From contig NZ_JABGNA010000007.1 of NCBI RefSeq assembly GCF_013149275.1, positions 314,448 through 378,447 of the forward strand: a stretch of 64,000 bases of DNA, written 5' to 3'. How positions within the stretch are numbered: position 1 is the stretch's first letter; every line of letters begins with the position of its first letter. Made by a program: the position numbers and the translations under genes. The DNA comes from Mucilaginibacter sp. SG564 (GTDB lineage: Bacteria > Bacteroidota > Bacteroidia > Sphingobacteriales > Sphingobacteriaceae). Below are positions 1 to 8,148 of the stretch, piece by piece. The notes under the pieces were generated by a model. The model searched no databases, was not told the origin of the DNA, and saw only the letters and a list, made by a program, of their open reading frames with translations.

Positions 1-191
1 ATTTTAGCACCAAATAGCTTGAGTAAAAATCTTTTAAAACTATAAGGATACGGAAGAGCGCTCAAAAAAAACATCACTTTGATAATATACCATATTGATT
101 CTTTTAAAACCCCGGCCCCTCTAACATACCCGGCACTCGGATTGAACTCCCTTAACTTAACCTGATGTTGAGCGTTTTCTTCGAAATCCAT
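1..191 (-). CDS. WcaF-like polysaccharide O-acetyltransferase, N-terminal part (cut by window edge)
   Basis: Reading the minus strand from an ATG at 191 gives 63 codons open to the window edge. The peptide starts MDFEENAQHQ and continues with FNPSAGYVRG, a hydrophobic stretch and RFLLKLFGAK. This is the usual N-terminal lead of WcaF-type (colanic acid) acetyltransferases, which place acetyl groups on exopolysaccharide sugars; the left-handed beta-helix that would carry the active site lies outside the window. The start overlaps the 3' end of the upstream polymerase gene by 40 bp, so the two are probably translated together. The family call is from the N-terminus only. Confidence 0.72.
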   Translation of the reverse strand, partial: MDFEENAQHQVKLREFNPSAGYVRGAGVLKESIWYIIKVMFFLSALPYPYSFKRFLLKLFGAK

Positions 192-1390
192 GACGTAACT
201 ATTTGATTGAAATCGTCGACAGAATAATTGACGATCCTGTTAAAATAATATAGAAAAACAAAGAAGTACATTTCGGGCGAAAAGTAGTTTCCTTCTCTAA
301 ACAATTTATATATGAAATAAATTAGCAACGCTCTTGATATGATGCTGCTAAACAAATTTTTATTTGAATAATCCTTGATCAGGAAGAGCAGCACAAAAAC
401 AATTCCGGTTATACCAAGTTCTGATAGAATTCTTAAAAATAAAGAGTTAGCATCATCGGCGTTAAGATTGGCTAAATTACTTCCTTTATCAATAAAGGTT
501 TCCTGGCCGGGAAGTTTTGAAATGTACAATTTATGACTCTCGGGGTGCGAGCCTAAACCGGCCCCAAAAACAGGGTTATTTTGAAAAACCTGTTCGGTAA
601 CAAACATATTAGATATTAAGGCGTATGTACTTAAATTAGCTCCCTCAACATCATTAGAAACATAGGATTGTGTGGTATCATCAACCCTTAATCTAAAATC
701 ATCAACAAATACATACGCAAGCGTTACTGATAGGTATATGATCAGAAAGATAAATAGATTACGAAAAGCAAATTTATTTTCCTGGTATAAAAATAAGGAA
801 ACAAATATGCCAAGGTAACCAACAGAAGAGAAGGTAAGTATCAGCGAAAAGAGTATCACGTAAAATTTAATAGAATTAACCTTTTTATTCTTCATCAATA
901 TAAAGAATGCCGGGAGCACAATACCCGCAAAGTGAGCCGGTTCGGCCATTATGCTATGTAACCTGTATGAACGCTCACCCAATAAGCCAAAGATCACTAC
1001 AAACAATATTATTCCCAGAATACTAACCCAATAGGCGTATTGTAAATAGGTTTTAATTACCACTAAAAACCATCCGTTTTGCGAAAAGTACCTGATAAAA
1101 TTGTAAAAATACAACGAAACGAAGGTTATACCTATTAGCTGAAAGTAGCCTTTTGTTGGACTGTTATATAAAAACACTATCGAAAATATGCACGATAGAA
1201 AAAGAAAGCCAAAAATATAACCAAAGTATTGAGGGAATTTTAAGTTACCTTGCTGAAAAATAAGCAGTGCGAAATTTATTGGTAGAATAAAATAGAATAA
1301 TTTAAGATCGACACCGTTGCCTCTGCCATATAATGCCAAAGCCTCGCTAAAAACACATAAAAGTGTACTATGCAATAAGTATTTATTCAT
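152..1390 (-). CDS. O-antigen/exopolysaccharide polymerase, Wzy-like
   Basis: A 412-residue, very hydrophobic protein with about ten to twelve predicted membrane segments and one large periplasmic loop (roughly residues 230-310). The segment SIMAEPAHFAG near residue 147 resembles the conserved glutamate-proline region of bacterial O-antigen polymerases. Wzy proteins join lipid-linked repeat units in the periplasm. Its place between glycosyltransferases and acetyltransferases, in a locus with flippase, Wza and Wzc, supports the role. It overlaps the upstream glycosyltransferase by 8 bp and the downstream acetyltransferase by 40 bp. Wzy sequences diverge strongly, so the call rests on topology, the short motif and context; WaaL-type ligase is the main alternative. 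Confidence 0.75.
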   Translation of the reverse strand: MNKYLLHSTLLCVFSEALALYGRGNGVDLKLFYFILPINFALLIFQQGNLKFPQYFGYIFGFLFLSCIFSIVFLYNSPTKGYFQLIGITFVSLYFYNFIRYFSQNGWFLVVIKTYLQYAYWVSILGIILFVVIFGLLGERSYRLHSIMAEPAHFAGIVLPAFFILMKNKKVNSIKFYVILFSLILTFSSVGYLGIFVSLFLYQENKFAFRNLFIFLIIYLSVTLAYVFVDDFRLRVDDTTQSYVSNDVEGANLSTYALISNMFVTEQVFQNNPVFGAGLGSHPESHKLYISKLPGQETFIDKGSNLANLNADDANSLFLRILSELGITGIVFVLLFLIKDYSNKNLFSSIISRALLIYFIYKLFREGNYFSPEMYFFVFLYYFNRIVNYSVDDFNQIVTSWISKKTLNIRLS

Positions 1391-2132
1391 AATTACGTAC
1401 AGTTTTACGATAAAAATACTTTAACCTGGCTATTAAATCGTCAATAAAACAACTTAAAAACCTTACTCCTCCTGATGTATTTTTGGCTTTAAAAGTTTCT
1501 TTAAAGACCCTTGCACTTGCTGTACTTATACCACCATATCCCATTTTTGCATTGACCTTATCAAGGAATTTAGCTTTTAAATTATGTTTTGCACGTAAAA
1601 GCAATTCATAATCACCTGCTATTTTATAGCTGTCATTAAAAATCCCATATTTTTCAAAATACAATTTATGATGCAGTGCACCAACATGTGCCAAATTCAT
1701 ATATTTTTTAAAAACATTCCATGTCCACTCGCCACCTAAAGTTTTTAAAACTTCACCCTTATTATTCAGCAAGACATTTTTTGATGAAATAAAATCAATT
1801 CCTTCTAACTTGTTCTGAATAATAAATTCGTGGTATGATTGTAAACAATCAGGTAATAACTGATCATCAGAACCCACAAACATAATCCAGTTTCCCGAGG
1901 CTAATTTTAATCCTTTATTCCACGCATCATAAACTCCTTTATCAGGTTCTGAAACTGTATGCGCAATATGCGAGGAAAATTTTCCAACTTCACTTAGCGT
2001 TGAATCTTTAGAATTACCGTCTACTATGATTATTTCATAATTCTGGTATGTTTGGTCTACAACACTTTGCAAACAATGCCCAATTACATCTTCAGAGTTA
2101 TACGTTGCTATTATAATTGAAAACTCTATCAT
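1383..2132 (-). CDS. Glycosyltransferase family 2 (WcaE-like)
   Basis: A 249-residue GT-A fold transferase. The N-terminus FSIIIATYNSEDVIG binds the nucleotide sugar. IIVDGNSKDST and FVGSDDQ, with the Asp pair that binds the metal, follow at about residues 35-45 and 85-92. DKGVYDAWNKG near residue 63 is typical of the WcaE/colanic-acid group of GT2 enzymes. It has no membrane segment and should act at the inner face of the cytoplasmic membrane on the lipid-linked repeat unit. It overlaps its neighbours by 4 and 8 bp, which points to translational coupling. The sugar donor and acceptor cannot be read from sequence. Confidence 0.85.
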   Translation of the reverse strand: MIEFSIIIATYNSEDVIGHCLQSVVDQTYQNYEIIIVDGNSKDSTLSEVGKFSSHIAHTVSEPDKGVYDAWNKGLKLASGNWIMFVGSDDQLLPDCLQSYHEFIIQNKLEGIDFISSKNVLLNNKGEVLKTLGGEWTWNVFKKYMNLAHVGALHHKLYFEKYGIFNDSYKIAGDYELLLRAKHNLKAKFLDKVNAKMGYGGISTASARVFKETFKAKNTSGGVRFLSCFIDDLIARLKYFYRKTVRNYE

Positions 2133-2728
2133 AAACTATCCGGTTTTATACTGGGGTTGCTGATCCCTCTTATAAATTTTGCAGGATTTCCTCCCCAAAT
2201 TTCAAACGAGGGTATGTTTTTTGTAACTACGGAGCCTGCTGCAATTATACTCTGCTCTCCAATTTCAACCCCTTTTAACACAATTGACCCCGTTCCTATA
2301 AACACACCTTTTCTAATAACTATTTTTGCCGAAACCACATTTTCCTGGTCAAGATGGGTTCTTCGTATAGCATAATCAAGGCAATGAAAGTCATTATCCA
2401 GTATCTGGCACCCTCCGCCTATTATAACATCGTCTTCGATGGTGATCTTTTCACGTGCATAAAGCAAAGCATTAGAAATGCCCACATTATTCCCTATTTC
2501 AATAACGGCATTTTGATTTACACATAAATAAGTGCTCGATGATAGCCCAACAGGATTACTCCATTTATTGGAGTTAATTAAAACATTTTTCCCAAAATAA
2601 ATTTTGCCTTTAAAGCCCTTAATACCAATAAACCCAACAATAGTTGGAAAACCCGCATATTCTGCCTTAACTAAATTAAGAATCAAATAATTCCAGATGT
2701 ATGATATATAGTATAAAAGCTTATTCAC
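2129..2728 (-). CDS. Hexapeptide-repeat O-acyltransferase (LbH fold)
   Basis: A 199-residue protein with imperfect hexapeptide repeats, seen for example in IGNNVGISNALLYAREKITIEDDVIIGGG and again in VFIGTGSIVLKGVEIGEQS, ending in the family signature VTKNIPSFEIWGGNPAKFI. Such enzymes use acetyl-CoA to O-acetylate sugars; DNDFHCLD near residue 111 holds the likely catalytic His. The start is GTG (2728): a stop codon lies immediately upstream in frame and no ATG is available. The stop overlaps the next gene by ATGA. It is the second of three acetyltransferases in the locus, suggesting a multiply acetylated polymer. Confidence 0.83.
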   Translation of the reverse strand: MNKLLYYISYIWNYLILNLVKAEYAGFPTIVGFIGIKGFKGKIYFGKNVLINSNKWSNPVGLSSSTYLCVNQNAVIEIGNNVGISNALLYAREKITIEDDVIIGGGCQILDNDFHCLDYAIRRTHLDQENVVSAKIVIRKGVFIGTGSIVLKGVEIGEQSIIAAGSVVTKNIPSFEIWGGNPAKFIRGISNPSIKPDSL

Positions 2729-2736
2729 TTATGTAA

Positions 2737-3357
2737 TTAGTTATATAGTTTTAAAAAATCATCCGTATTGAATATGTATTTTTCAATCAAAGGTAGTTTA
2801 TCTTCTTCCCAGTCCCACCACTTAATTTTCAATAATGCCTTTATCTTATCCTCATCAAATCGGTATTTAACGACTTTTATCGGCGTTCCAACGGCAATTG
2901 CATATGGCGGAATATTTTTACTTACCACGGCACCAGCGCCAATAACAGCTCCATCTCCTATTGTAACACCTCCCAATATGGTAACATTGGCACCTATAAA
3001 TACATCATTACCAATGTTTACGGGTAAATTTTCTGTAATCTTGTCCTCCTTACACAAAGTTATCCCGTTTTGTTTATAGGCGGAATAGAACATTGGGGCC
3101 GTTGATATACCATTTGTAGGATGGATACCCAAACCACAAACTAAATTAGGACCAATAGAGCAAAATTTACCAATAACTGTATCAGTGATATTGGAATTAG
3201 GTGCGATGTAGGTATAATCGCCTACTTCAACATTATATAACTTATATATTGAATATAATTTTACAGACTTACCAACCCGGATATTTACTTTACTATTTCC
3301 ATAGTAAAGAATATTTAAAAAAAATGAGAGCAGCTTCTTAATTCTGTTAACTATCAT
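2737..3357 (-). CDS. CatB-like xenobiotic-type O-acetyltransferase
   Basis: A 206-residue left-handed beta-helix protein. Hexapeptide repeats run from about residue 30 (VEVGDYTYIAPNSNI) to 150 (VTIGDGAVIGAGAVVSKNIP). The internal segment GIHPTNGISTAPMFY carries the histidine expected for catalysis and resembles the loop found in CatB/Vat acetyltransferases and in their polysaccharide-modifying relatives. The C-terminal helix KWWDW is also typical of the group. In this setting it should acetylate a sugar of the repeat unit rather than an antibiotic. Its ATG overlaps the stop of the upstream glycosyltransferase (ATGA), and 8 bp separate it from the next gene. Confidence 0.83.
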   Translation of the reverse strand: MIVNRIKKLLSFFLNILYYGNSKVNIRVGKSVKLYSIYKLYNVEVGDYTYIAPNSNITDTVIGKFCSIGPNLVCGLGIHPTNGISTAPMFYSAYKQNGITLCKEDKITENLPVNIGNDVFIGANVTILGGVTIGDGAVIGAGAVVSKNIPPYAIAVGTPIKVVKYRFDEDKIKALLKIKWWDWEEDKLPLIEKYIFNTDDFLKLYN

Positions 3358-4289
3358 TTAACGAGTTTTTTTAAAGTTGAGTAAATATTGTATTTTTTTA
3401 AAAGCAGAATGAATTTAATTTTATAATGCGGAATTGTTTTAGCGTAAAAATTATCTACTTGTTTTTTATAATATAAATCTTCTTTAAGATCTGTTTTAGT
3501 TACTTCAATATAATCTGTCGGGGCTGAATAGAATCCCGATTCACTTTTTGAATTAGTACCGGTATCATCAAATCCATTATTAAGGGTTAACGATTTATAA
3601 GGAAACAATGAATATCCCCCTGCAAATAACCACGATGCATACCATTTAACCGCCCAGGTATATAATTTACCATCTCTGTTTAAAATCAATTGGTAATAAT
3701 AATCGGCATGTCCCTGGATGTTAAAATCCTTGATCTTCTTTTTTGAATTCAGGCGCTCCAAGTGTACGTTGGTATCATGGTCATAGTGCTTCCACGCCCT
3801 CGCCCAGGTCCCCCAACCCCAGCAAGATAAAATATTTAAAAAAAAGGTTTCATTACCTTGATCTTTCGTTTTAACAGGGTATATATACCCACTCACATGC
3901 ATTACTTTGCTCTCGGGCTCATAAAGGGTTAAAGCATCATTCATATATTTCAGAAATCCTACAGAAGTGATCAAATCATCCTCTAAAACTATGATCTTCC
4001 CATGCTTATTAACAACGTCAGTTACTCCTTTAACTATGGAATTAGCCAAACCATTATTACTTTGAGATTCTATTATAATTACTTCCTTACACCACTTCCT
4101 TGCTCGAATGATATTCCTTGTTTCGTCGATTTTTTTTAGTTGGGAATCTGTGGCATCCGCTTTGGGGCCATCCGCATATATGTATAACGTGCTTTTATCT
4201 GCCAATTCATTATTTGACAAAGCCTCGAGCGTTTTTTGCGTATGTACCGGTCTGTTATAAACAAATAATACGATGGGTGCTAAATTCAT
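3354..4289 (-). CDS. Glycosyltransferase, GNT-I-like/sugar transferase of exopolysaccharide locus
   Basis: A 311-residue protein starting LAPIVLFVYNRPVHTQKTLE, the N-terminal pattern of a GT-A group distantly related to eukaryotic GNT-I and common in Bacteroidota polysaccharide clusters. IIVLEDDLITS near residue 98 holds the acidic D-D motif that binds metal and nucleotide. LSCWGWGTWARAW near residue 153 is a strongly conserved stretch of this group. It lacks membrane segments. Its start and stop overlap both neighbours by 4 bp (ATGA), so it is part of the same translationally coupled string as the flippase upstream. Substrate unknown. Confidence 0.82.
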   Translation of the reverse strand: MNLAPIVLFVYNRPVHTQKTLEALSNNELADKSTLYIYADGPKADATDSQLKKIDETRNIIRARKWCKEVIIIESQSNNGLANSIVKGVTDVVNKHGKIIVLEDDLITSVGFLKYMNDALTLYEPESKVMHVSGYIYPVKTKDQGNETFFLNILSCWGWGTWARAWKHYDHDTNVHLERLNSKKKIKDFNIQGHADYYYQLILNRDGKLYTWAVKWYASWLFAGGYSLFPYKSLTLNNGFDDTGTNSKSESGFYSAPTDYIEVTKTDLKEDLYYKKQVDNFYAKTIPHYKIKFILLLKKYNIYSTLKKLVK

Positions 4290-5698
4290 ATCCTCTTCTT
4301 TATTAGCAATATAATTTTCCCTATTTCCTTCCTGCAGTCAAAAAATAAGTATGCGGTCAATAATCCAAGTAGCACCTGTTTCATCAACAAAACATCAAAA
4401 TAAAGCGAAAGCCATATTAAAGTGGAAAACAATATCTTGGGCATCCAAAATCCCCATACTCTGGCTTTATTGAATTTAAGACTATAAACAAATGTGTAAT
4501 AAACGGTGAAACTCAATACAAATAAGAAAAAAGAAATTGAGTAAAACTGCGCGATTGCTTTTAGTGAAATAAATGCACCTATTACAATTGCACTGATGAG
4601 GAAAAAGGCTCCTACCCACCCTGATATCATAAATTCGCGTTCCTTTTTATATAATATCAATAAAGATCCGCATGTTGATGATAACGTTTGGGTAAATATC
4701 AACAATCCAAAATAGGGTAACAGTACAGCTACCTGGAGCCAGTTTTTACCCCATAATAACAAAACTAACTGGTGCGGAAATAATATAAATATAATTACCA
4801 AAGGATAGCTCAGGAAGGTTATTACCCGCAATACAAAGTAATATTCAGATTCTATATCTCCTCCTTCGGTTTGTAGTTTTTTCATACTTGGGAAGAGTAT
4901 GGTATTAAACAAACCTGTAATTAAACTCAATGGTAAAATTAATAAGGAATAAGCTCTATTATAAATACCTAGATCTGCAGCGCCATACATTTTACCAACA
5001 AGCATATTGTCGGTATTTCTTGACCAGTAGTTAATGGTATTGAAACCAATCACACTCCCAATTAATCTTTTAGTGTGTTTAAACCCTACTTTTATATAGC
5101 TTAAAGGAAATATTTTAAAGCCCAGTTTCACCTCCCTTTCATAATATATAGCAGTTATAATAGCGGTAAAAATTTGCGGTATTACCAAAGACCAATATGC
5201 GGCACCCAGATAAGCCAGTATAATAGTTATGATCACCGAGATCACCATACATATCAGCGTTACCTTACCAATAAAACCAAACTTCAATTGTTTAGCTAAT
5301 AATGCTCCCTGAGCTAAACTTAAACCACGTATTAAAAACGTTGTTGATAATACGATTGTGGGCCAAAACAGCTGACTGTTTTTATAAAAAAGTGATATCG
5401 GGTAAGCCATGATCACGGTTATCAGGAATAATACCGATCCTAATATCCACGATAAATTTGTTAAAATGCGCTGATAAGTTCTTCCATAATCACTCCTGAT
5501 CAGGGCATAAGAAAGTCCGCCATCAGAGAAGATTAAGATAAATCCGGTGAACACAGTTATTAATCCCATCAAGCCATAGTTTGCTGGAGTTAATATTCTT
5601 GAAACTATAATTGATGAAGCAAAATTTATTAACTGTGAGAGATAAGTATACCCCCCAGAAACCAATATATTTTTAAATAGATTTTTTTTAAAGCTCAT
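4286..5698 (-). CDS. Wzx-type lipopolysaccharide/exopolysaccharide flippase
   Basis: A 470-residue membrane protein of the MOP flippase superfamily (WzxC-like polysaccharide transporters). The N-terminus GGYTYLSQLINFASSIIVSR followed by LTPANYGLMGL is characteristic of this group. The rest consists of about 12-14 hydrophobic helices with short loops, and FNTINYWSRNTDNMLVGK near residue 217 is the conserved middle segment. It should move undecaprenyl-linked repeat units across the inner membrane for the Wzy-like polymerase in the same locus. A 73-bp gap separates it from the upstream glycosyltransferase; it is coupled (ATGA) to the next one. Confidence 0.88.
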   Translation of the reverse strand: MSFKKNLFKNILVSGGYTYLSQLINFASSIIVSRILTPANYGLMGLITVFTGFILIFSDGGLSYALIRSDYGRTYQRILTNLSWILGSVLFLITVIMAYPISLFYKNSQLFWPTIVLSTTFLIRGLSLAQGALLAKQLKFGFIGKVTLICMVISVIITIILAYLGAAYWSLVIPQIFTAIITAIYYEREVKLGFKIFPLSYIKVGFKHTKRLIGSVIGFNTINYWSRNTDNMLVGKMYGAADLGIYNRAYSLLILPLSLITGLFNTILFPSMKKLQTEGGDIESEYYFVLRVITFLSYPLVIIFILFPHQLVLLLWGKNWLQVAVLLPYFGLLIFTQTLSSTCGSLLILYKKEREFMISGWVGAFFLISAIVIGAFISLKAIAQFYSISFFLFVLSFTVYYTFVYSLKFNKARVWGFWMPKILFSTLIWLSLYFDVLLMKQVLLGLLTAYLFFDCRKEIGKIILLIKKRI

Positions 5699-5771
5699 TG
5701 TTTATACATAAAATTTATTATTCATGAGATATATTGTCTGATCTGAAAATAAATCTTACTATAATTTAATA

Positions 5772-6707
5772 TTACTTGATAACTCTTTTTAGCGAACTTA
5801 TTGCCCACCTCGCAGGAACGTAGAAAGGGTAAACAATTGAAAACAGCGTAGTTGCATTCTTAGCAAAGGAAATTTTATAAAAGGCCTTAAGATATTTAGC
5901 CGTCCCTTGTGATTTATACATTGTTAACCTTATCAGGTTTTTATGCATAAAATATAATTCCAATGCAAAACGCTGAAAATAGTTTACCGGAAGTTTTTTG
6001 TAATTGTCGAATATTTCATTCACTGACCCATCATCTCCGTAGCCCCAATCCTTTTTTTTCACAGGCTGTGTTACTTTAACCGGGAGGTTACTTAAATTGT
6101 ATACAGTACCTTTTAAACACCAGATACTTGCAAAATAAATAAACTGATAAAGGTTATCTACTTTATGTTCTAAATAAACTTCTCGCAGTCCCTCCCTTTT
6201 CAGGGTTAATCCACTTAATTGGTGGCCTTTAAATGAATTGATTAGCAGCGTCTTAAAACCCGGCTCAAAGCACTTTATTTGATCCATTTTATCTCTTGGA
6301 GGGCCTAATATTTCATCATTTACTGAAACGGGTACAAAATTAGGGATAATTGCATACGTAGATTTATCCCGGCGAAGTATATCCATACATTCAGTAAGGT
6401 ATTCATAGCTGATATAATCATCATCACCTAAAAACATTACATACTCATCCGTACACTTTTCCAATAAAAATAAAACATTGGTCTTAACACCCAGATTCTC
6501 CTTTTGCTCATAAGCAACGATATTTAAATCATGGGTTTTGCTAAAGTTTTCAATTACTTCCTGGGTGTCGTCCGGCGAACCGTTATTGGATATTATAATG
6601 GTAATTTCATCTGAAAACCCGGCCTTCTTAATGATATCAAATAAAATATTCAAATTTTTCAATAAGAACTCGCTACGGTTATACGTTGGAATTAAGATGC
6701 TTAACAT
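5772..6707 (-). CDS. Glycosyltransferase family 2, abequosyltransferase (RfbV)-like
   Basis: A 311-residue GT2 protein beginning LSILIPTYNRSEFL, with IIISNNGSPDDT near residue 38 and FLGDDDYIS near residue 93 as the donor and metal motifs. The overall layout, with a conserved SGLTLKREGL segment near residue 165, resembles the group that includes the Salmonella abequosyltransferase RfbV. This matters because the locus encodes CDP-3,6-dideoxyhexose synthesis directly upstream, and abequose is such a sugar, so this enzyme is the best candidate to transfer the unusual sugar. That assignment is an inference from context and remote similarity. Confidence 0.75.
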   Translation of the reverse strand: MLSILIPTYNRSEFLLKNLNILFDIIKKAGFSDEITIIISNNGSPDDTQEVIENFSKTHDLNIVAYEQKENLGVKTNVLFLLEKCTDEYVMFLGDDDYISYEYLTECMDILRRDKSTYAIIPNFVPVSVNDEILGPPRDKMDQIKCFEPGFKTLLINSFKGHQLSGLTLKREGLREVYLEHKVDNLYQFIYFASIWCLKGTVYNLSNLPVKVTQPVKKKDWGYGDDGSVNEIFDNYKKLPVNYFQRFALELYFMHKNLIRLTMYKSQGTAKYLKAFYKISFAKNATTLFSIVYPFYVPARWAISSLKRVIK

Positions 6708-6749
6708 TTGATAAATTATGTGATTGCAGACGCGATTATTTACTTAAAT

Positions 6750-6785
6750 TGTTAATTGTTGCAAGGTAACTTGCAACAATTAACA
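6750..6785 (-). terminator. Perfect 16-bp hairpin between rfbH and the glycosyltransferase genes
   Basis: Arms 6750-6765 and 6770-6785 are fully complementary around the four-base loop GTAA. The hairpin lies in the 94-bp gap after rfbH. There is no run of U after the stem on the minus strand, so it is not a classic terminator. It could be a partial terminator, an mRNA-stabilising 3' end for the CDP-sugar genes, or a spacer repeat. Confidence 0.5.
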
Positions 6786-6801
6786 TAAATAAGCGGGTAA
6801 G

Positions 6802-8106
6802 TTAAGAATTGATATAATCCCTGATGACTTTAGCAATATAGTCGTAATGAGTTTCATTCAGACCGGGCCAAACACCTAACCAAAAAGATTGGTTCATGAT
6901 AATATCGGTATTGGTTAGATCCCCTACTACTCTGTGCTCAACATTTGCATAGGCAGGCTGCCTCAATAAGTTACCTGCAAATAATAAACGTGTTCCTATT
7001 TTGTTTTCTTCAAGGTGCTGAACCAGCATATGCCTGTCGGCAGCATCCCCTTCTCTTAAAGTTAATAAAAAGCCAAACCAGGATGGATCGCTATGTTCTG
7101 TAGGCTCAGGAAGAATAAATATTTCTTCAAACTCCTTCATTCTGTCATAAAGCAGTTTGTAATTCTGACGGCGTTTTGCAACAAACTCATCAACCTTATT
7201 TAATTGCGAAACGCCAAAAGCGGCCTGCATATCTGTAACCTTTAAATTGAAACCGATATGAGAATAAGTATATTTATGATCGTATCCGTATGGTAATGAG
7301 CCTAATTGCTGCGAAAACCTACATCCGCAGGTATTATCTTTTCCAGGCTCGCAATAACAGTCTCTGCCCCAATCCCTAAAGCTTTCTGCTAGCTTAGCCA
7401 GTTCTGCATTATTAATTAAAACGGCACCGCCCTCGCCCATGGTAATATGATGCGCCGGATAAAATGAAAAAGTGGCAATATCTCCAAATGTTCCGGTTTT
7501 TTGGCCCCTGTAAGTAGCGCCTAAGGAGTCGCAATCATCTTCAACAACCCAAAGATTATATTTTTTAGCCACCCGCATTACCTCATCCAAATTGAATGGA
7601 TTACCTAAGGAATGTGCGATCATTATAGCTTTCGTTTTTGGTGACACAGCCGATTCAATAAGTTCTGCCTTTACATTGTGGGTTGCCACATCAACATCAA
7701 CAAAAACAGGGATTGCGCCAAATTGCACAATTGGGTTAACAGTGGTTGGAAAACCTGCGGCTACAGTGATTACTTCATCGCCAGGTTTAATTGCCCTATC
7801 GCCCAATTTAGGGGATGTTAAGGTATAAAAAGCCACTAAATTTGCAGAGGATCCTGAGTTTACTAAAAGTGCTTTGTTGGCTCCGAAATATTGAGCGAAC
7901 TTATACTCAAAATCATTAGCAAAACGACCTGCCGTTAGCCATCCGTCAAGCGTAGCATCAACGCCTAATAATATATCCTCCTCATTTAAGACCTTACCTG
8001 TAACAGGTATATAATTTTGACCAGGAACTATAATCTGAGTAGTTTTCTTTCGAGCTATCTCTCTAAGACTTTTTTCAAGTTCGGGATCCGTTATATTTTT
8101 TAACAT
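6802..8106 (-). CDS. rfbH: CDP-4-keto-6-deoxy-D-glucose 3-dehydrase (E1)
   Basis: A 434-residue aspartate-aminotransferase-fold protein of the RfbH/DdhC/AscC family. With PMP and a [2Fe-2S] cluster it removes the C3 hydroxyl of CDP-4-keto-6-deoxyglucose, the step that makes 3,6-dideoxyhexoses. The decisive sign is PAHHITMGEGG near residue 218: a His replaces the PLP-binding Lys of ordinary aminotransferases, as in E1. Cysteines in DCYCEPGKDNTCGCRFSQQ near residue 250 fit the iron-sulfur ligands. It needs a reductase partner, probably the gene at 12801-13841. It sits between the TPP enzyme and the glycosyltransferases. Length is normal. Confidence 0.93.
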   Translation of the reverse strand: MLKNITDPELEKSLREIARKKTTQIIVPGQNYIPVTGKVLNEEDILLGVDATLDGWLTAGRFANDFEYKFAQYFGANKALLVNSGSSANLVAFYTLTSPKLGDRAIKPGDEVITVAAGFPTTVNPIVQFGAIPVFVDVDVATHNVKAELIESAVSPKTKAIMIAHSLGNPFNLDEVMRVAKKYNLWVVEDDCDSLGATYRGQKTGTFGDIATFSFYPAHHITMGEGGAVLINNAELAKLAESFRDWGRDCYCEPGKDNTCGCRFSQQLGSLPYGYDHKYTYSHIGFNLKVTDMQAAFGVSQLNKVDEFVAKRRQNYKLLYDRMKEFEEIFILPEPTEHSDPSWFGFLLTLREGDAADRHMLVQHLEENKIGTRLLFAGNLLRQPAYANVEHRVVGDLTNTDIIMNQSFWLGVWPGLNETHYDYIAKVIRDYINS

Positions 8107-8148
8107 GGGTATTATTGCTATTTTTTACTGATTTTTTACTGTGATTAA

